Positions 24,188 through 32,873 of a stretch of 35,372 bases of DNA are shown here, piece after piece. Origin of the DNA: JAAYYY01 sp964602995 (GTDB lineage: Bacteria > Chloroflexota > Anaerolineae > Promineifilales > Promineifilaceae). The position numbers and the translations under genes were made by a program. The notes beneath the pieces were generated by a model. The model saw nothing but the letters and a program-made list of their open reading frames with translations. It made no database searches and was not told where the DNA came from. The stretch lies in NCBI GenBank assembly GCA_964602995.1, contig CAZRTM010000035.1, positions 1-35,372 of the forward strand, in the 5' to 3' direction. Every line of letters begins with the position of its first letter. Position 1 is the first letter of the stretch.

Positions 24188-24979
24188 TCAGCGCTGGCGG
24201 CGGCGCAGCTCGTAGAGCAGCAGGCCGTTGGCGACAGCCAGGTTAAGTGAGGAAGCGCTGCCGTACATGGGGATGGAGACGGCGAGTTCTGCACGCTGCA
24301 GGGCGTCGGGCGCCAACCCTTCCCCTTCGCTGCCCAGCAGCAACAAGGCCGGGAAGTGAAAGGGCGCTTCCCAGAAGGAGTGCGGTGCTTTGGCCGATGT
24401 AGCAATGGTATGTAGACCCCGTTTCTCGGCCCACTGCCAGAGCTGCTCGATGCTGCTCACCTCGGCGATGGGCACGGTAAAAATGGCGCCCATGCTGGCC
24501 TTGACGGCGGTGGGGTGGAAGGGGTCGGCGCTGTGCCCCACGATGATCAGACCGGAACCGCCCACGCCGTCAATGGTGCGCACGATGGTTCCCAGGTTGC
24601 CGGGGTCGGAGATACTATCCAGCGCCACGTAAATGGCATCCTCAGGCACGGGGAGCGTCTCTAGCGACTGTAGCTGCACCCTGACGACGGCGCCCAACCC
24701 CACTGGATTATCCCGTTCGGAGATCGCTTCGAATACGTCCTGGGCAAGCTGGACGACATTGGCTCCCTGAGCTTCCTGTTCGGCGACGGTGGCAAGGGCT
24801 ACATCGCTGGTCAGCAGCTCCGGCGCGTAGACGAGGGTATCAATGGGCGCGCCTTGCTCAAGCGCCGTGAGCACCACGCGAATCCCTTCGATGAAGAAGG
24901 CGCCTTCCTCTTGCCGGTACTTCTTGCGGCGCAGTTTGCGTATGCGCTTGATAAGTGGGTTGCGGTGGCTGGTGATCAT
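24188..24979 (-). CDS. TrmH/SpoU-family RNA 2'-O-methyltransferase
   Basis: A 263-residue SPOUT methyltransferase. An N-terminal substrate-binding domain (about 1-95: HRNPLIKRIRKLRRKKYR, then EEGAFFIEGIRVV) precedes the knotted catalytic domain with motif 1 DPGNLGTIVRT, motif 2 LLLGSEGEGL and motif 3 SIPMYGSASSLNLAVANGLLLYE. It adds a methyl group to a ribose of rRNA or tRNA; the architecture fits the RlmB/TsnR-like 23S rRNA group, but the target nucleotide cannot be predicted. It converges with the E2 gene (37-nt gap) and lies downstream of the lon terminator. Confidence 0.93.
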   Translation of the reverse strand: MITSHRNPLIKRIRKLRRKKYRQEEGAFFIEGIRVVLTALEQGAPIDTLVYAPELLTSDVALATVAEQEAQGANVVQLAQDVFEAISERDNPVGLGAVVRVQLQSLETLPVPEDAIYVALDSISDPGNLGTIVRTIDGVGGSGLIIVGHSADPFHPTAVKASMGAIFTVPIAEVSSIEQLWQWAEKRGLHTIATSAKAPHSFWEAPFHFPALLLLGSEGEGLAPDALQRAELAVSIPMYGSASSLNLAVANGLLLYELRRRQR

Positions 24980-24997
24980 GCCTGATGCCTGTGCGCC

Positions 24998-25044
24998 AAA
25001 GAAAAAGGGTGAAGGCTGTCCCTCCTATTCGCCAGCCTTCACCC
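24998..25044 (-). terminator. Rho-independent terminator of lon
   Basis: A perfect 12-bp stem, GGGTGAAGGCTG (25007-25018) with CAGCCTTCACCC (25033-25044), encloses a 14-nt loop. Read on the minus strand it is followed by TTTTTCTTT, the expected T-run, shortly after the lon stop codon. Confidence 0.9.
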
Positions 25045-25064
25045 TCTCCACAAACGGCTTAAAT

Positions 25065-27554
25065 TCAGGCCGGAGGTGGTGAGCTGGTACTGACCGGGCG
25101 CGGCGCGGGGACAGCGCGCTTCTTCTTTGCCTTTTGCTTGGGCAGGAGCGACGCTTCCAGCACCTCATTCATACGGTCAACCTGAACGAAGTTCAATCCC
25201 TGGCGCAGCTTGCGTGGGATTTCGTGCAGGTCATTGGCGTTCTTGCGGGGCATGATGAAGGTGGTGATGCCGGCGCGGCGTGCGGCGAGCGCCTTCTCGC
25301 GGATGCCGCCCACCGGCAGGACGCGGCCCCGCAGCGTGATTTCGCCGGTCATGCCCACGTCGTGGCGCACGGCGCGTCCGGTGAAGGCAGAAATGAGCGC
25401 GGTGGCCAGGGCTACACCGGCGGAGGGGCCGTCCTTGGGCACGGCTCCTTCCGGAACGTGGATGTGAATATCGGTGTTTTCAAAGACCTCTTCAGAAAGC
25501 CCCAACGCTTTAGACTGGCTGCGCGTGTAACTGACGGCGGCCTGGGCGCTTTCTTGCATCACGTCACCCAACTGTCCGGTGAGGGTCAGCGAGCCTTTGC
25601 CGGGCATCAGGTTCACTTCCACGAACATGGTGTCGCCGCCGGCCGACGTCCAGGCCACACCCGTGGCCACGCCGACTTCGTCCTCGTCGCGCAACATTTC
25701 TTTGTTGAATTGCGGCGGCCCAATGAGATCGATGATCTGTTTGGAGCGCAGGCGCCGGGGGTGGGAGCGGCTTTCGGCCACACGGCGGGCGATCTTGCGG
25801 CAGACGCGGGCGATTTCTCGTTCCAGGTTGCGCACCCCAGCTTCGTAGGTGTATTCGCGAATGAGGAGCTGTAGGGCATCCTCTTCGATGCGCAGACCAC
25901 TCTCCGCCAGCCCGTGTTCTTTCAACTGGCGGGGGATGATGAAGTTGCGCGCGATCTCCACCTTTTCCTCTTCCAGGTAACCGGGAAATTCGATCACTTC
26001 CATGCGGTCCAGGAGGGCAGGTGGAATGGGGTCCAGGAAATTAGCGGTGGCAATGAACAGGATGTTGGAAAGATCGTAATCCTGGTCCAGGTAATGGTCA
26101 GAGAAGGCCCAGTTCTGTTCGGGGTCCAGCACTTCGAGCAGGGCGGCAGAGGGATCGCCGCGGAAATCCTGGCCCAGTTTATCTATCTCGTCCAGCATGA
26201 AGAGCGGATTGATGGTACCCGCGCGGCGCATGGCCTGAATGATGCGCCCGGGCATGGCGCCGATATAGGTGCGGCGGTGCCCGCGAATCTCGGCCTCATC
26301 ACGCACACCGCCCAGGCTGACGCGCAGGAATTCGCGGCCCAGGGCGTTGGCAATGGAGCGGCCCATCGAGGTTTTACCTGTTCCCGGGGGGCCGACGAAG
26401 CAGAGAATTGGGGTGCGGTTGCTCTCGGGCGCGATCTTCCTGACGGCTATAAATTCAAGAATGCGCTCTTTTACCTTTTCCAGCCCGTAATGGTCATTGT
26501 CCAGCACCGCGGCGGCGTGAGCCACATCCAGGTTATCGGCTGTTCTCTCGGTCCAGGGCAGCTCCAGGATCCAGTCCAGATAGGTGCGGATGATGCCCAC
26601 CTCGGGCGACATGGGCGGCATACTTGCCAGCCGCGCAATTTCCCGTTCGGCCTTGTCTCGCACGTCGTCGGGAAGCTCTTTGGCGTCGAGCGAATCGCGT
26701 AGCTCTTCTAACTCCTGGGCGAAGATATCAGTTTCGCCCAACTCACCCTGAATGACCCGGATCTGCTCGCGCAGGAAATGCTCGCGCTGCGCGCGGTCCA
26801 TCTCTTCATGGACGCGCGAGTGGATCTGATCCTCCAGCTCCAGCACCTCCAGCTCCTGCGCCAGCACCGTATTGATGCGGTGCAGACGATCCATGGCGTC
26901 CAGGGTCTCCAGCATCTCCTGGCGCACGGTAAGGGGTAGGTTCATGGTGGAGGCGATGAAATCGGCGAGCCAACCCGGTTCGTCGATGTTCATGGCGAAG
27001 GTAAATGCCTCTTCCGGCAGGTTGTTGTTCAGATCGACAATCTTTTCGAAGAGGGCCAGAACGGCGCGCATCAGCGCTTCAGTCGCCGTCTGCCACTGCT
27101 CTGTCTCGCGCAGGGGACGGGCGCGCACCCGAATATAAGGTTCCCACTGTACAAATTCCAACACCTGTACGCGGCGGCGTCCCTGGGCCAACAGGCTCGT
27201 GGTGTTATCGGGCATGCGTAAGGTGCGCCCGATGGCAACTTCGGTGCCTGTGGTGAAGATGTCGTCGGCGCCGGGTTGGTGAACGCTGCTGTCGTGTTGA
27301 GCAGCAACGATGAGATGCTCTCCGTTGGCAATGGCAGCCTGTACCGCTGCCAGCGAGCGGTCGCGGCCCACAAAGAGTGGCATGACCATCTGTGGGAACA
27401 GGACCATGTCGCGCAATGGCAGGAAGGGACATTCGAGGATAACGTCCTCGTCGTCGGCAACCTCTTCGCTCTCAAGCTCGAACTCATCTTCGAAGCCAAA
27501 GACTCCGAAGAAATCAGGGTATTGCATGAAATCGAAATCGTCCTCTTGCATCAT
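25065..27554 (-). CDS. lon: ATP-dependent Lon protease
   Basis: An 829-residue cytoplasmic AAA+ serine protease that degrades misfolded and regulatory proteins. After an acidic, Phe-rich N-terminal extension of about 40 residues comes the Lon substrate-binding domain (FLPLRDMVLFPQMVMPLFVGR). The ATPase follows with Walker A GPPGTGKTSMGRS and Walker B FMLDEIDKLG. The protease domain has PKDGPSAGVALATAL with catalytic Ser711 and EKALAARRAG with Lys754; the 43-residue spacing matches the family. A Pro/Ala/Ser tail ends the protein. Two adjacent ATGs follow a GAGGAG site, so the start could be 3 nt later. I found no CIRCE element. Confidence 0.97.
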   Translation of the reverse strand: MMQEDDFDFMQYPDFFGVFGFEDEFELESEEVADDEDVILECPFLPLRDMVLFPQMVMPLFVGRDRSLAAVQAAIANGEHLIVAAQHDSSVHQPGADDIFTTGTEVAIGRTLRMPDNTTSLLAQGRRRVQVLEFVQWEPYIRVRARPLRETEQWQTATEALMRAVLALFEKIVDLNNNLPEEAFTFAMNIDEPGWLADFIASTMNLPLTVRQEMLETLDAMDRLHRINTVLAQELEVLELEDQIHSRVHEEMDRAQREHFLREQIRVIQGELGETDIFAQELEELRDSLDAKELPDDVRDKAEREIARLASMPPMSPEVGIIRTYLDWILELPWTERTADNLDVAHAAAVLDNDHYGLEKVKERILEFIAVRKIAPESNRTPILCFVGPPGTGKTSMGRSIANALGREFLRVSLGGVRDEAEIRGHRRTYIGAMPGRIIQAMRRAGTINPLFMLDEIDKLGQDFRGDPSAALLEVLDPEQNWAFSDHYLDQDYDLSNILFIATANFLDPIPPALLDRMEVIEFPGYLEEEKVEIARNFIIPRQLKEHGLAESGLRIEEDALQLLIREYTYEAGVRNLEREIARVCRKIARRVAESRSHPRRLRSKQIIDLIGPPQFNKEMLRDEDEVGVATGVAWTSAGGDTMFVEVNLMPGKGSLTLTGQLGDVMQESAQAAVSYTRSQSKALGLSEEVFENTDIHIHVPEGAVPKDGPSAGVALATALISAFTGRAVRHDVGMTGEITLRGRVLPVGGIREKALAARRAGITTFIMPRKNANDLHEIPRKLRQGLNFVQVDRMNEVLEASLLPKQKAKKKRAVPAPRPVSTSSPPPA

Positions 27555-27646
27555 GCTCCTCGTGTCGCCAGGACGTATCCTTGATTTAGCGGTGATCCGG
27601 TCGAATTGGCGTATGAACAGGAACCCCTGTTACGACTGGAATCACG

Positions 27647-29056
27647 CTATTGAGACAACAAAGTTGATTTTAGACGCTCCCAACAATTTAGCAAATCACC
27701 AACAATGTAGAGGGAGCCGGTCACACAAATGAGGTCGTTGGGAGAAGCGGCATTCCAGGCAGCAGTGACAGCGGCGGCGATGTCTGGCTCCTGAATGACC
27801 TCGTATCCCAGATTATTTGCAGCATTTTCTAATGCTGAGGTGGGTGTGGCGCGCGGGTGGCTGGCGCTGGTGACAAAAGTGCCTGCGCTGAGGGGCAAGA
27901 GCGGCGCCAGGATGCCCGGTACATTCTTGTCGGCCGTGATGCCCAGCACCAACCAGAGGCGGTTAAAGTGGCACCGTTGCTGCAGGTAGGCGCTCAGCTT
28001 TTGCGCCGAGTCATCATTGTGCGCGCCGTCAATGAGCAGCGCTGGCCCACCGGGTCCTTCATGTAACATCTGCAGGCGGCCGGGCCACTCCACCGTACTC
28101 AGGCCCTCTTGCAGGGCTGCCAGCGACAGGGTGGGAAAGTGATGGCGCACTTCGTTGAGCGCCGCCAACGCCACAACGGCGTTTTCCTGTTGGTGGCGCC
28201 CGCTTAAGGCCAGGGAAAAGGTCTGCGGAGCGGAGAAGAGAGCATCGTTGGGCGTTGCGGTGACGGTCACTGTTTGTTGTTCACAGATCCTATGTGGCAC
28301 ACGTCGGGAGTGGCCCTTATAGCGCCAGTCGCGCCCGATGACGGCGACTGGTGCGTCGTGCTGCGCGGCCAGTTCTTCCAGAGTAGCCAATGGCCCTGGC
28401 TCCTGCGCCGCGCTGACCAGAGGAACGCCGTCCTTGATGATGCCGCCCTTTTCCATGGCAATCTCTTCCAGGGTGTTGCCCAGGAGGCCGGTGTGGTCCA
28501 TGCTGAGGGCAGTGATGACCGAGACGAGCGGTGTGAGTACGTTGGTGGCATCGAGCCGCCCGCCGAGGCCAACTTCGACAACGGCAACGTCTACCTCCTC
28601 GCGCGCAAAGTGCATGAAGGCGATGGCTGTGATCAGCTCGAACCAGGTCAGATCGCCAACCTCTTCGACGGCCGGTTTCAACTCCTCCACCAGCGCGGTG
28701 AAACGAGCGGGTTCGATCATCCCGGAGGGATCGGCCGGCGTCAGAATACGTATGCGCTCGCGCAGGTCTTGCAGGTGGGGGGAGGTGTAGAGGCCGACGG
28801 AGAGACCGGCGGCGCGCAAAGAGGCGGCGCACATGGCAGCAACGGAGCCTTTGCCTTTGGTGCCGGCAATGTGTAGAGCAGGGAACTGGTGATGAGGGTT
28901 GCCCAGGGCGCGTAACAGTCGCGCCGGGCGGAAGGGATCCATCATTTCAGGTGCGTATATCTCGGTCATCTTACGTTCGAAGTTGACGAACTGGTAGAGA
29001 TAATCGAGTGCAACCTGGTATTGTTCAGTGGGAGTAGCAATTTTCATGTTTAGCAT
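27647..29056 (-). CDS. folC: folylpolyglutamate synthase / dihydrofolate synthase
   Basis: A 469-residue Mur-ligase-family enzyme that adds glutamate to folates (and often makes dihydrofolate from dihydropteroate). The ATP loop is HIAGTKGKGSVAAM, followed by YTSPHLQDLRERI, VEVGLGGRLDATN and MDHTGLLGNTLEEIAMEKGGI, all conserved in FolC. GRHQQENAVVALAAL begins the central region and LLIDGAHNDDSA marks the C-terminal domain. The start may be the ATG at 29047, three codons later; no clear ribosome site decides. It is upstream of lon on the same strand with a 92-nt gap. Confidence 0.94.
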   Translation of the reverse strand: MLNMKIATPTEQYQVALDYLYQFVNFERKMTEIYAPEMMDPFRPARLLRALGNPHHQFPALHIAGTKGKGSVAAMCAASLRAAGLSVGLYTSPHLQDLRERIRILTPADPSGMIEPARFTALVEELKPAVEEVGDLTWFELITAIAFMHFAREEVDVAVVEVGLGGRLDATNVLTPLVSVITALSMDHTGLLGNTLEEIAMEKGGIIKDGVPLVSAAQEPGPLATLEELAAQHDAPVAVIGRDWRYKGHSRRVPHRICEQQTVTVTATPNDALFSAPQTFSLALSGRHQQENAVVALAALNEVRHHFPTLSLAALQEGLSTVEWPGRLQMLHEGPGGPALLIDGAHNDDSAQKLSAYLQQRCHFNRLWLVLGITADKNVPGILAPLLPLSAGTFVTSASHPRATPTSALENAANNLGYEVIQEPDIAAAVTAAWNAASPNDLICVTGSLYIVGDLLNCWERLKSTLLSQ

Positions 29057-29129
29057 AGGAGCGGATTGTAGCGAATTCGCGAACGGCCGGCGACTGTGTG
29101 TTGTTCTTAGTTAAGTGGTTCTTACAAGG

Positions 29130-29232
29130 GTCATGCTGAGTGAAACGAGGTATCTGGTTCGGCGCCGAGATCCTTCGCTCCGCAGACTCCGCTCAGGATG
29201 ACGGGAGGATGGGACTCCGTTCAGGATGACGC
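29130..29232. repeat. GTCATGCTGAG / CTCAGGATGAC imperfect inverted repeat
   Basis: GTCATGCTGAGTG at 29130-29142 is matched by an inverted CGCTCAGGATGAC ending at 29202, and the end is repeated as TTCAGGATGAC at 29220-29230. GAGATCCTTCGCTCCG lies in between. The pattern resembles a widely dispersed intergenic repeat known to me from Chloroflexota and other environmental bacteria; that match is from memory. Confidence 0.75.
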
Positions 29233-29320
29233 GTCAGTTCGCTTATTAATTGCCGTTTCGCATATTTGTACCTTCTTTTATATCTGCGGAGTACAGGGGA
29301 TTGAAGATAATAGAGTCCTT

Positions 29321-30193
29321 ATGAGCGCATCCTCCACTCTCTCCAATCTGGAATTGACGGAACTTGTTGGGAAAAGTCGCACCGTGCTGGCCAACGGTTC
29401 AAACATCGAGCTTCTTGATGAGGTCATCGACAGGTATGAGGCGCTTCCCCCGGGTTCTGAAGAGGAAGCGGCTGAGTTGCGACGGGCTTTTCTACTCATC
29501 CTTGAGAACACCACCCTCAATGGTGAGGTAGACCGTTATGCCGGCTTTCTGGCCGAAGAAATCGAAGCCTCAGACCTTGACGATCTGACTTGGGACAGCC
29601 CCGACCAGGTGATTGGCTTCTGCGAACTGCTCTATGGCTTCCACACGCCCGAAGAGGCCATGGCGAAGCAAGTGCGGCGGCACGTGAGCCGTCTCTTAAT
29701 GAATGCGTTGGAGGCGTTCGAGCAAGAGGGCGAGATGGAGAAGATGTTCCAGTTGCTGCAGCGCGCGCCGGCCACTCAGGACGTGATGAGTGGGCCGCAG
29801 CTGCTACGGATGCGCAACCGTGCCTACCTTTACGAAAAGCGCCGTGTGAAACGCAACCGCCGTTATCTATACCTTTTTCTCGCGTTGCAACTTGTCTTTA
29901 TTCTCCTTATTTTCCCGCTCCTTTTCATTAATGCTGAAAATGGAGCGATTCAGGAATCGATTGAGGAAGCAACCAAGACCGATCTTCCTGAGGAGCCAGA
30001 ACGGTTCCTCTCCTTCTCAGATGGTATATACTGGTCAATCATGACCGCTACGACGGTGGGATATGGCGACCTGACGCCTATCACCAGGTTGGGCCGTATC
30101 ATTGCTGCCACGTTGGGTATAATGGGCGTTGTCACGACCGGCCTGCTTGCCGGCCTGATATTGAGCTGGATTTCACCACGGGATCTACAATGA
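29321..30193 (+). CDS. two-TM potassium channel with helical N-terminal domain
   Basis: A 290-residue ion channel. The first about 190 residues look cytoplasmic, soluble and helical and match no domain I recognise. The pore module then follows: TM1 (LYLFLALQLVFILLIFPLLF), pore helix and selectivity filter TVGYGD (245-250, the canonical potassium signature), and TM2 (RIIAATLGIMGVVTTGLLAG). There is no C-terminal RCK domain. The ATG at 29321 is chosen over an upstream start at 29198, which would lie inside a repeat and add an unrelated N-terminus. A GATAAT lies 9 nt before the ATG. The last 4 bases overlap nth (ATGA), so the genes are coupled. Confidence 0.85.
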   Translation: MSASSTLSNLELTELVGKSRTVLANGSNIELLDEVIDRYEALPPGSEEEAAELRRAFLLILENTTLNGEVDRYAGFLAEEIEASDLDDLTWDSPDQVIGFCELLYGFHTPEEAMAKQVRRHVSRLLMNALEAFEQEGEMEKMFQLLQRAPATQDVMSGPQLLRMRNRAYLYEKRRVKRNRRYLYLFLALQLVFILLIFPLLFINAENGAIQESIEEATKTDLPEEPERFLSFSDGIYWSIMTATTVGYGDLTPITRLGRIIAATLGIMGVVTTGLLAGLILSWISPRDLQ

Positions 30194-30876
30194 CCACAAT
30201 GAATCGCACAGATGACAAGAAGCCCTTTGACATTGATGAGGTCATGGACCGTATCCGCGAAGCGGTGAAACCGTTTCCCAAGGCGGCAATGTTTGAGCTG
30301 GCGGAGGATGGGTTCGACTCGCCGTTTGAGCAACTGATCGCCTGCATCATCTCCATTCGCACGCGGGATGAGACGATGTTGCCCACAGCTAAAGCGTTCT
30401 TCCAGCGGGCGCGCACGCCTGAGGCTGTGAGCCAGATGACGCCGCAGGAGATCGATACCCTCATTCAGACATCCAGCTTCCACGAGGCAAAGGCGCAGCA
30501 AATCTACGACATTGCCGTCACTCTGGTGGAAGAGTATGGTGGGGAGCTGCCTTGCGACGAGGATACGCTGCTATCGTTCCGTGGCGTGGGGCCGAAGTGC
30601 GCCAACCTGGTGTTGGGCATCGCCTGCGACGAGAAGCTAATTGGCGTCGACGTGCACGTGCATCGTATTACGAATCGCTGGGGCTATGTACAGACCAACC
30701 AGCCAGAACAGACGATGCGCGCCCTCTACGAGAAGCTGCCACAAAAGTATTGGGTGGAGATTAACCGCCTGCTGGTCCCTTTCGGCAAGAACATCTGCAC
30801 GGGCAACCTACCCCGCTGCTCAACCTGCCCCGTCCTGGACATGTGCCGCCAGGTAGGAGTTACCAGGCATCGGTAG
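30190..30876 (+). CDS. nth: endonuclease III, DNA glycosylase/AP lyase
   Basis: A 228-residue base-excision-repair enzyme that removes oxidised pyrimidines and cleaves the abasic site. The helix-hairpin-helix FRGVGPKCANLVL holds the catalytic Lys136, GVDVHVHRI holds the catalytic Asp154, and the 18-residue spacing agrees with E. coli Nth (Lys120/Asp138). The iron-sulfur cluster motif CTGNLPRCSTCPVLDMC (C-x6-C-x2-C-x5-C) is intact. Its start overlaps the end of the potassium channel gene by 4 nt, an unexpected pairing with no evident functional reason. Confidence 0.96.
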   Translation: MTTMNRTDDKKPFDIDEVMDRIREAVKPFPKAAMFELAEDGFDSPFEQLIACIISIRTRDETMLPTAKAFFQRARTPEAVSQMTPQEIDTLIQTSSFHEAKAQQIYDIAVTLVEEYGGELPCDEDTLLSFRGVGPKCANLVLGIACDEKLIGVDVHVHRITNRWGYVQTNQPEQTMRALYEKLPQKYWVEINRLLVPFGKNICTGNLPRCSTCPVLDMCRQVGVTRHR

Positions 30877-30886
30877 GATGGTTTTT

Positions 30887-31023
30887 GCCACGAATTGCAC
30901 GAATTTTCACGAATGGTTAGGAAACACTTGAACTAACCAACTAACAAACTACCCAACCATCTGCGTCCATCCGCGTCCATCTGCGGCAAAGGTTTAATCT
31001 CCAATCTCTAATCTCTACTCTCC
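30887..31023. repeat. mosaic of short intergenic repeats between nth and pdxT
   Basis: In order: GCCACGAATTGCACGAATTTTCACGAA (30887-30913, three CACGAA-type phrases; written here as one array), an AACTAACCAACTAAC-type stretch (30931-30957), a family F copy (30959-30990) and an inverted family D copy (30995-31023). The last contains the TAG stop of pdxT (31015-31017). Confidence 0.8.
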
Positions 31024-31602
31024 ACCCTCCACAAGACTCAGAAAATAGCGGTGGAACCGGTCGTCATCTGACAGTTCGGGATGGAAGGATGTGACCAGCC
31101 AGTGTCCTTGTTGCGCGGCGACGGCGGTGCCGTCTTCGAGGCGGGCCAGGATAGTAACGCCTTTTTCTTCGTCAACATCAGCAATCTTGGGAGCGCGGAT
31201 GAAGATGGCGGGGAAAGGCTCGCCGTTGCAGCCGCTAAGGTTGCTTACCTCGAGGCCCGTCTGGAAGCTGTCCACCTGCCGGCCGAAGGCGTTACGTTGC
31301 ACCTTGATGTCCATCAGCCCCAGCAGCGGCTGGTCAACGCCGATGTCGCGGGCCATGAAGATCATACCGGCACAGGTGCCCCAGACTGGCTTCTCTCTGG
31401 CAAAATCGAGCAGCGGCTGCACAAGCCCGTACTCCACAGCCAGCTTGCCGATGGCCGTGCTTTCACCGCCGGGAATAATCAGACCGTCCAGCCCTTCAAG
31501 ATGCTCGGGCAAACGAACCTCAACAGCCTCCACACCCAGCTTCTGCAATATCTTAATATGTTCAATGAACGCGCCCTGTAGCGCAAGTACGCCGATTTTC
31601 AT
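31015..31602 (-). CDS. pdxT: pyridoxal 5'-phosphate synthase, glutaminase subunit
   Basis: A 195-residue class I glutamine amidotransferase that supplies ammonia to PdxS for PLP synthesis. It starts with IGVLALQGAFIEH, contains IIPGGESTAIGKL and the nucleophile Cys77 in GTCAGMI, and ends with the FHPELSDD His/Glu pair. All catalytic residues are present. It lies downstream of pdxS on the same strand but separated by about 210 nt of repeats, which is unusual because the pair is normally tightly spaced. Its stop codon is inside a family D repeat. Confidence 0.97.
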   Translation of the reverse strand: MKIGVLALQGAFIEHIKILQKLGVEAVEVRLPEHLEGLDGLIIPGGESTAIGKLAVEYGLVQPLLDFAREKPVWGTCAGMIFMARDIGVDQPLLGLMDIKVQRNAFGRQVDSFQTGLEVSNLSGCNGEPFPAIFIRAPKIADVDEEKGVTILARLEDGTAVAAQQGHWLVTSFHPELSDDDRFHRYFLSLVEGGE

Positions 31603-31613
31603 GATGGTTGCCT

Positions 31614-31818
31614 GGAGATTGGAGAGATTGGAGATTGGTTGATTGGAGATTGGCTTTTGCCGCAGATTTACGCAGATGGACGCAGATTTTTACCAAAAGT
31701 TTCTGGTCTGTAGTGCGTTTAGTGCGGCTCCGGACCAACCATCCAACCCATCTGCGTTCATCCGTGTTTATCTGCGGCGAAAATCTCTAATCTCCGATCT
31801 CCAATCCTCTACTCTACC
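31614..31818. repeat. composite inverted repeat between pdxS and pdxT
   Basis: Order: family D (31614-31653), inverted family F (31655-31690), a 59-nt spacer, family F (31750-31783), inverted family D (31783-31818). The two F copies match at about 24 of 29 bases when one is inverted, so the whole 205 bp could fold into one long imperfect hairpin. The pdxS TAG stop (31814-31816) is in the right-hand D array. Confidence 0.85.
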
Positions 31819-32722
31819 AACCCCTAACTGCCAATTGTTCCTCTGCCGTCAGAGAAGCGGCGGTGCGACCGACCATTGGTTCGCCCAGGTTTTCACTGAC
31901 TTTAGCCAGGATTTCGGGGTTGTTGTAGTGGGTGGTTGCTTCCACGATGGCCTTGCCGCGTTGGGCGGGGTCGCCGCTCTTGAAGATGCCGGAACCGACG
32001 AAGACGCCGTCAACGCCCAACTGCATCATCAGGGCTGCGTCGGCCGGGGTGGCGATGCCGCCGGCAGCAAAGTTGACGACCGGCAGGCGGCCCAGCTCTT
32101 TGGTCTCTTTCACCAGCTCATAGGGCGCGCCGATGCTCTTGGCGTAGCTCATCAGCTCTTCGTCGGGCATCAGTTGCAGGCGGCGAATTTCGCCCATCAC
32201 GGTGCGCGCGTGGCGCACGGCTTCCACGACGTCGCCGGTTCCCGCTTCACCCTTGGTGCGCATCATGGCTGCGCCTTCGCCAATGCGGCGCAGCGCTTCA
32301 CCCAGATTGCGGCAACCACATACGAAAGGCACCTTGAAGGAGTGTTTGTTAATGTGGTGTTCTTCATCAGCCGGGGTCAGAACCTCGCTCTCGTCAATAT
32401 AGTCGACGCCGAGCGATTCCAGAATCTGAGCCTCGACAAAGTGGCCAATGCGTACCTTGGCCATGACGGGGATACTCACCGCATCCATAATCTCTTTGAT
32501 AAGGCCAGGGTCCGACATGCGGGCCACGCCGCCGTGGGCGCGAATGTCGGCCGGTACGCGTTCCAGGGCCATGACGGCGACCGCGCCGGCTTCTTCGGCA
32601 ATTTTCGCCTGCTCAGGGGTCACCACATCCATGATGACGCCGCCTTTCAACATCTGCGCCAGGCCGCGTTTAAGGCTGACGCTTCCTACTTCCTTTTGTC
32701 CGTTTTCCTTACCGTTTTCCAT
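31814..32722 (-). CDS. pdxS: pyridoxal 5'-phosphate synthase, lyase subunit
   Basis: A 302-residue TIM-barrel enzyme that builds PLP from ribose 5-phosphate, glyceraldehyde 3-phosphate and ammonia. Highly conserved segments are present: LKRGLAQMLKGGVIMDVV, VMALERVPADIRAHGGVARM, SIPVMAKVRIGHFVEAQ with the substrate lysine, RTKGEAGTGD, and VNFAAGGIATPADAALMM with VFVGSGIFKS. The ribosome site AAAGGAGG lies 13 nt upstream of the ATG, slightly far. A promoter is visible about 70 nt upstream. PdxT is the partner. Confidence 0.98.
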   Translation of the reverse strand: MENGKENGQKEVGSVSLKRGLAQMLKGGVIMDVVTPEQAKIAEEAGAVAVMALERVPADIRAHGGVARMSDPGLIKEIMDAVSIPVMAKVRIGHFVEAQILESLGVDYIDESEVLTPADEEHHINKHSFKVPFVCGCRNLGEALRRIGEGAAMMRTKGEAGTGDVVEAVRHARTVMGEIRRLQLMPDEELMSYAKSIGAPYELVKETKELGRLPVVNFAAGGIATPADAALMMQLGVDGVFVGSGIFKSGDPAQRGKAIVEATTHYNNPEILAKVSENLGEPMVGRTAASLTAEEQLAVRGW

Positions 32723-32788
32723 GATAATTCCATAACCTCCTTTGGTGGGTTTGAATTGTTTTGGGAGTGGTTAACGCTTGTACGTTTA

Positions 32789-32817
32789 ATTGTAGACAGG
32801 GCAGGGCGACTCTACAA
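32789..32817 (-). promoter_or_regulatory. sigma-70-type promoter of pdxS
   Basis: On the minus strand TTGTAG (32817-32812) and TACAAT (32794-32789) are exactly 17 nt apart; the -10 matches consensus at five of six positions. Confidence 0.55.
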
Positions 32818-32873
32818 TAGAATTGGACCTATTGTTTTGCGCTATGGTGGGCAACAATGGAGCCAATTGGAGA

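Noticed and set aside
23053..24405. 450-codon minus-strand open frame
   Set aside because: Antisense to the E2 gene and overlapping the end of the SpoU gene; both of these have clear family motifs.
29198..29320. 41-residue N-terminal extension of the potassium channel
   Set aside because: It begins within a dispersed intergenic repeat and shows no conserved features; ATG at 29321 has a -10-like element just upstream.
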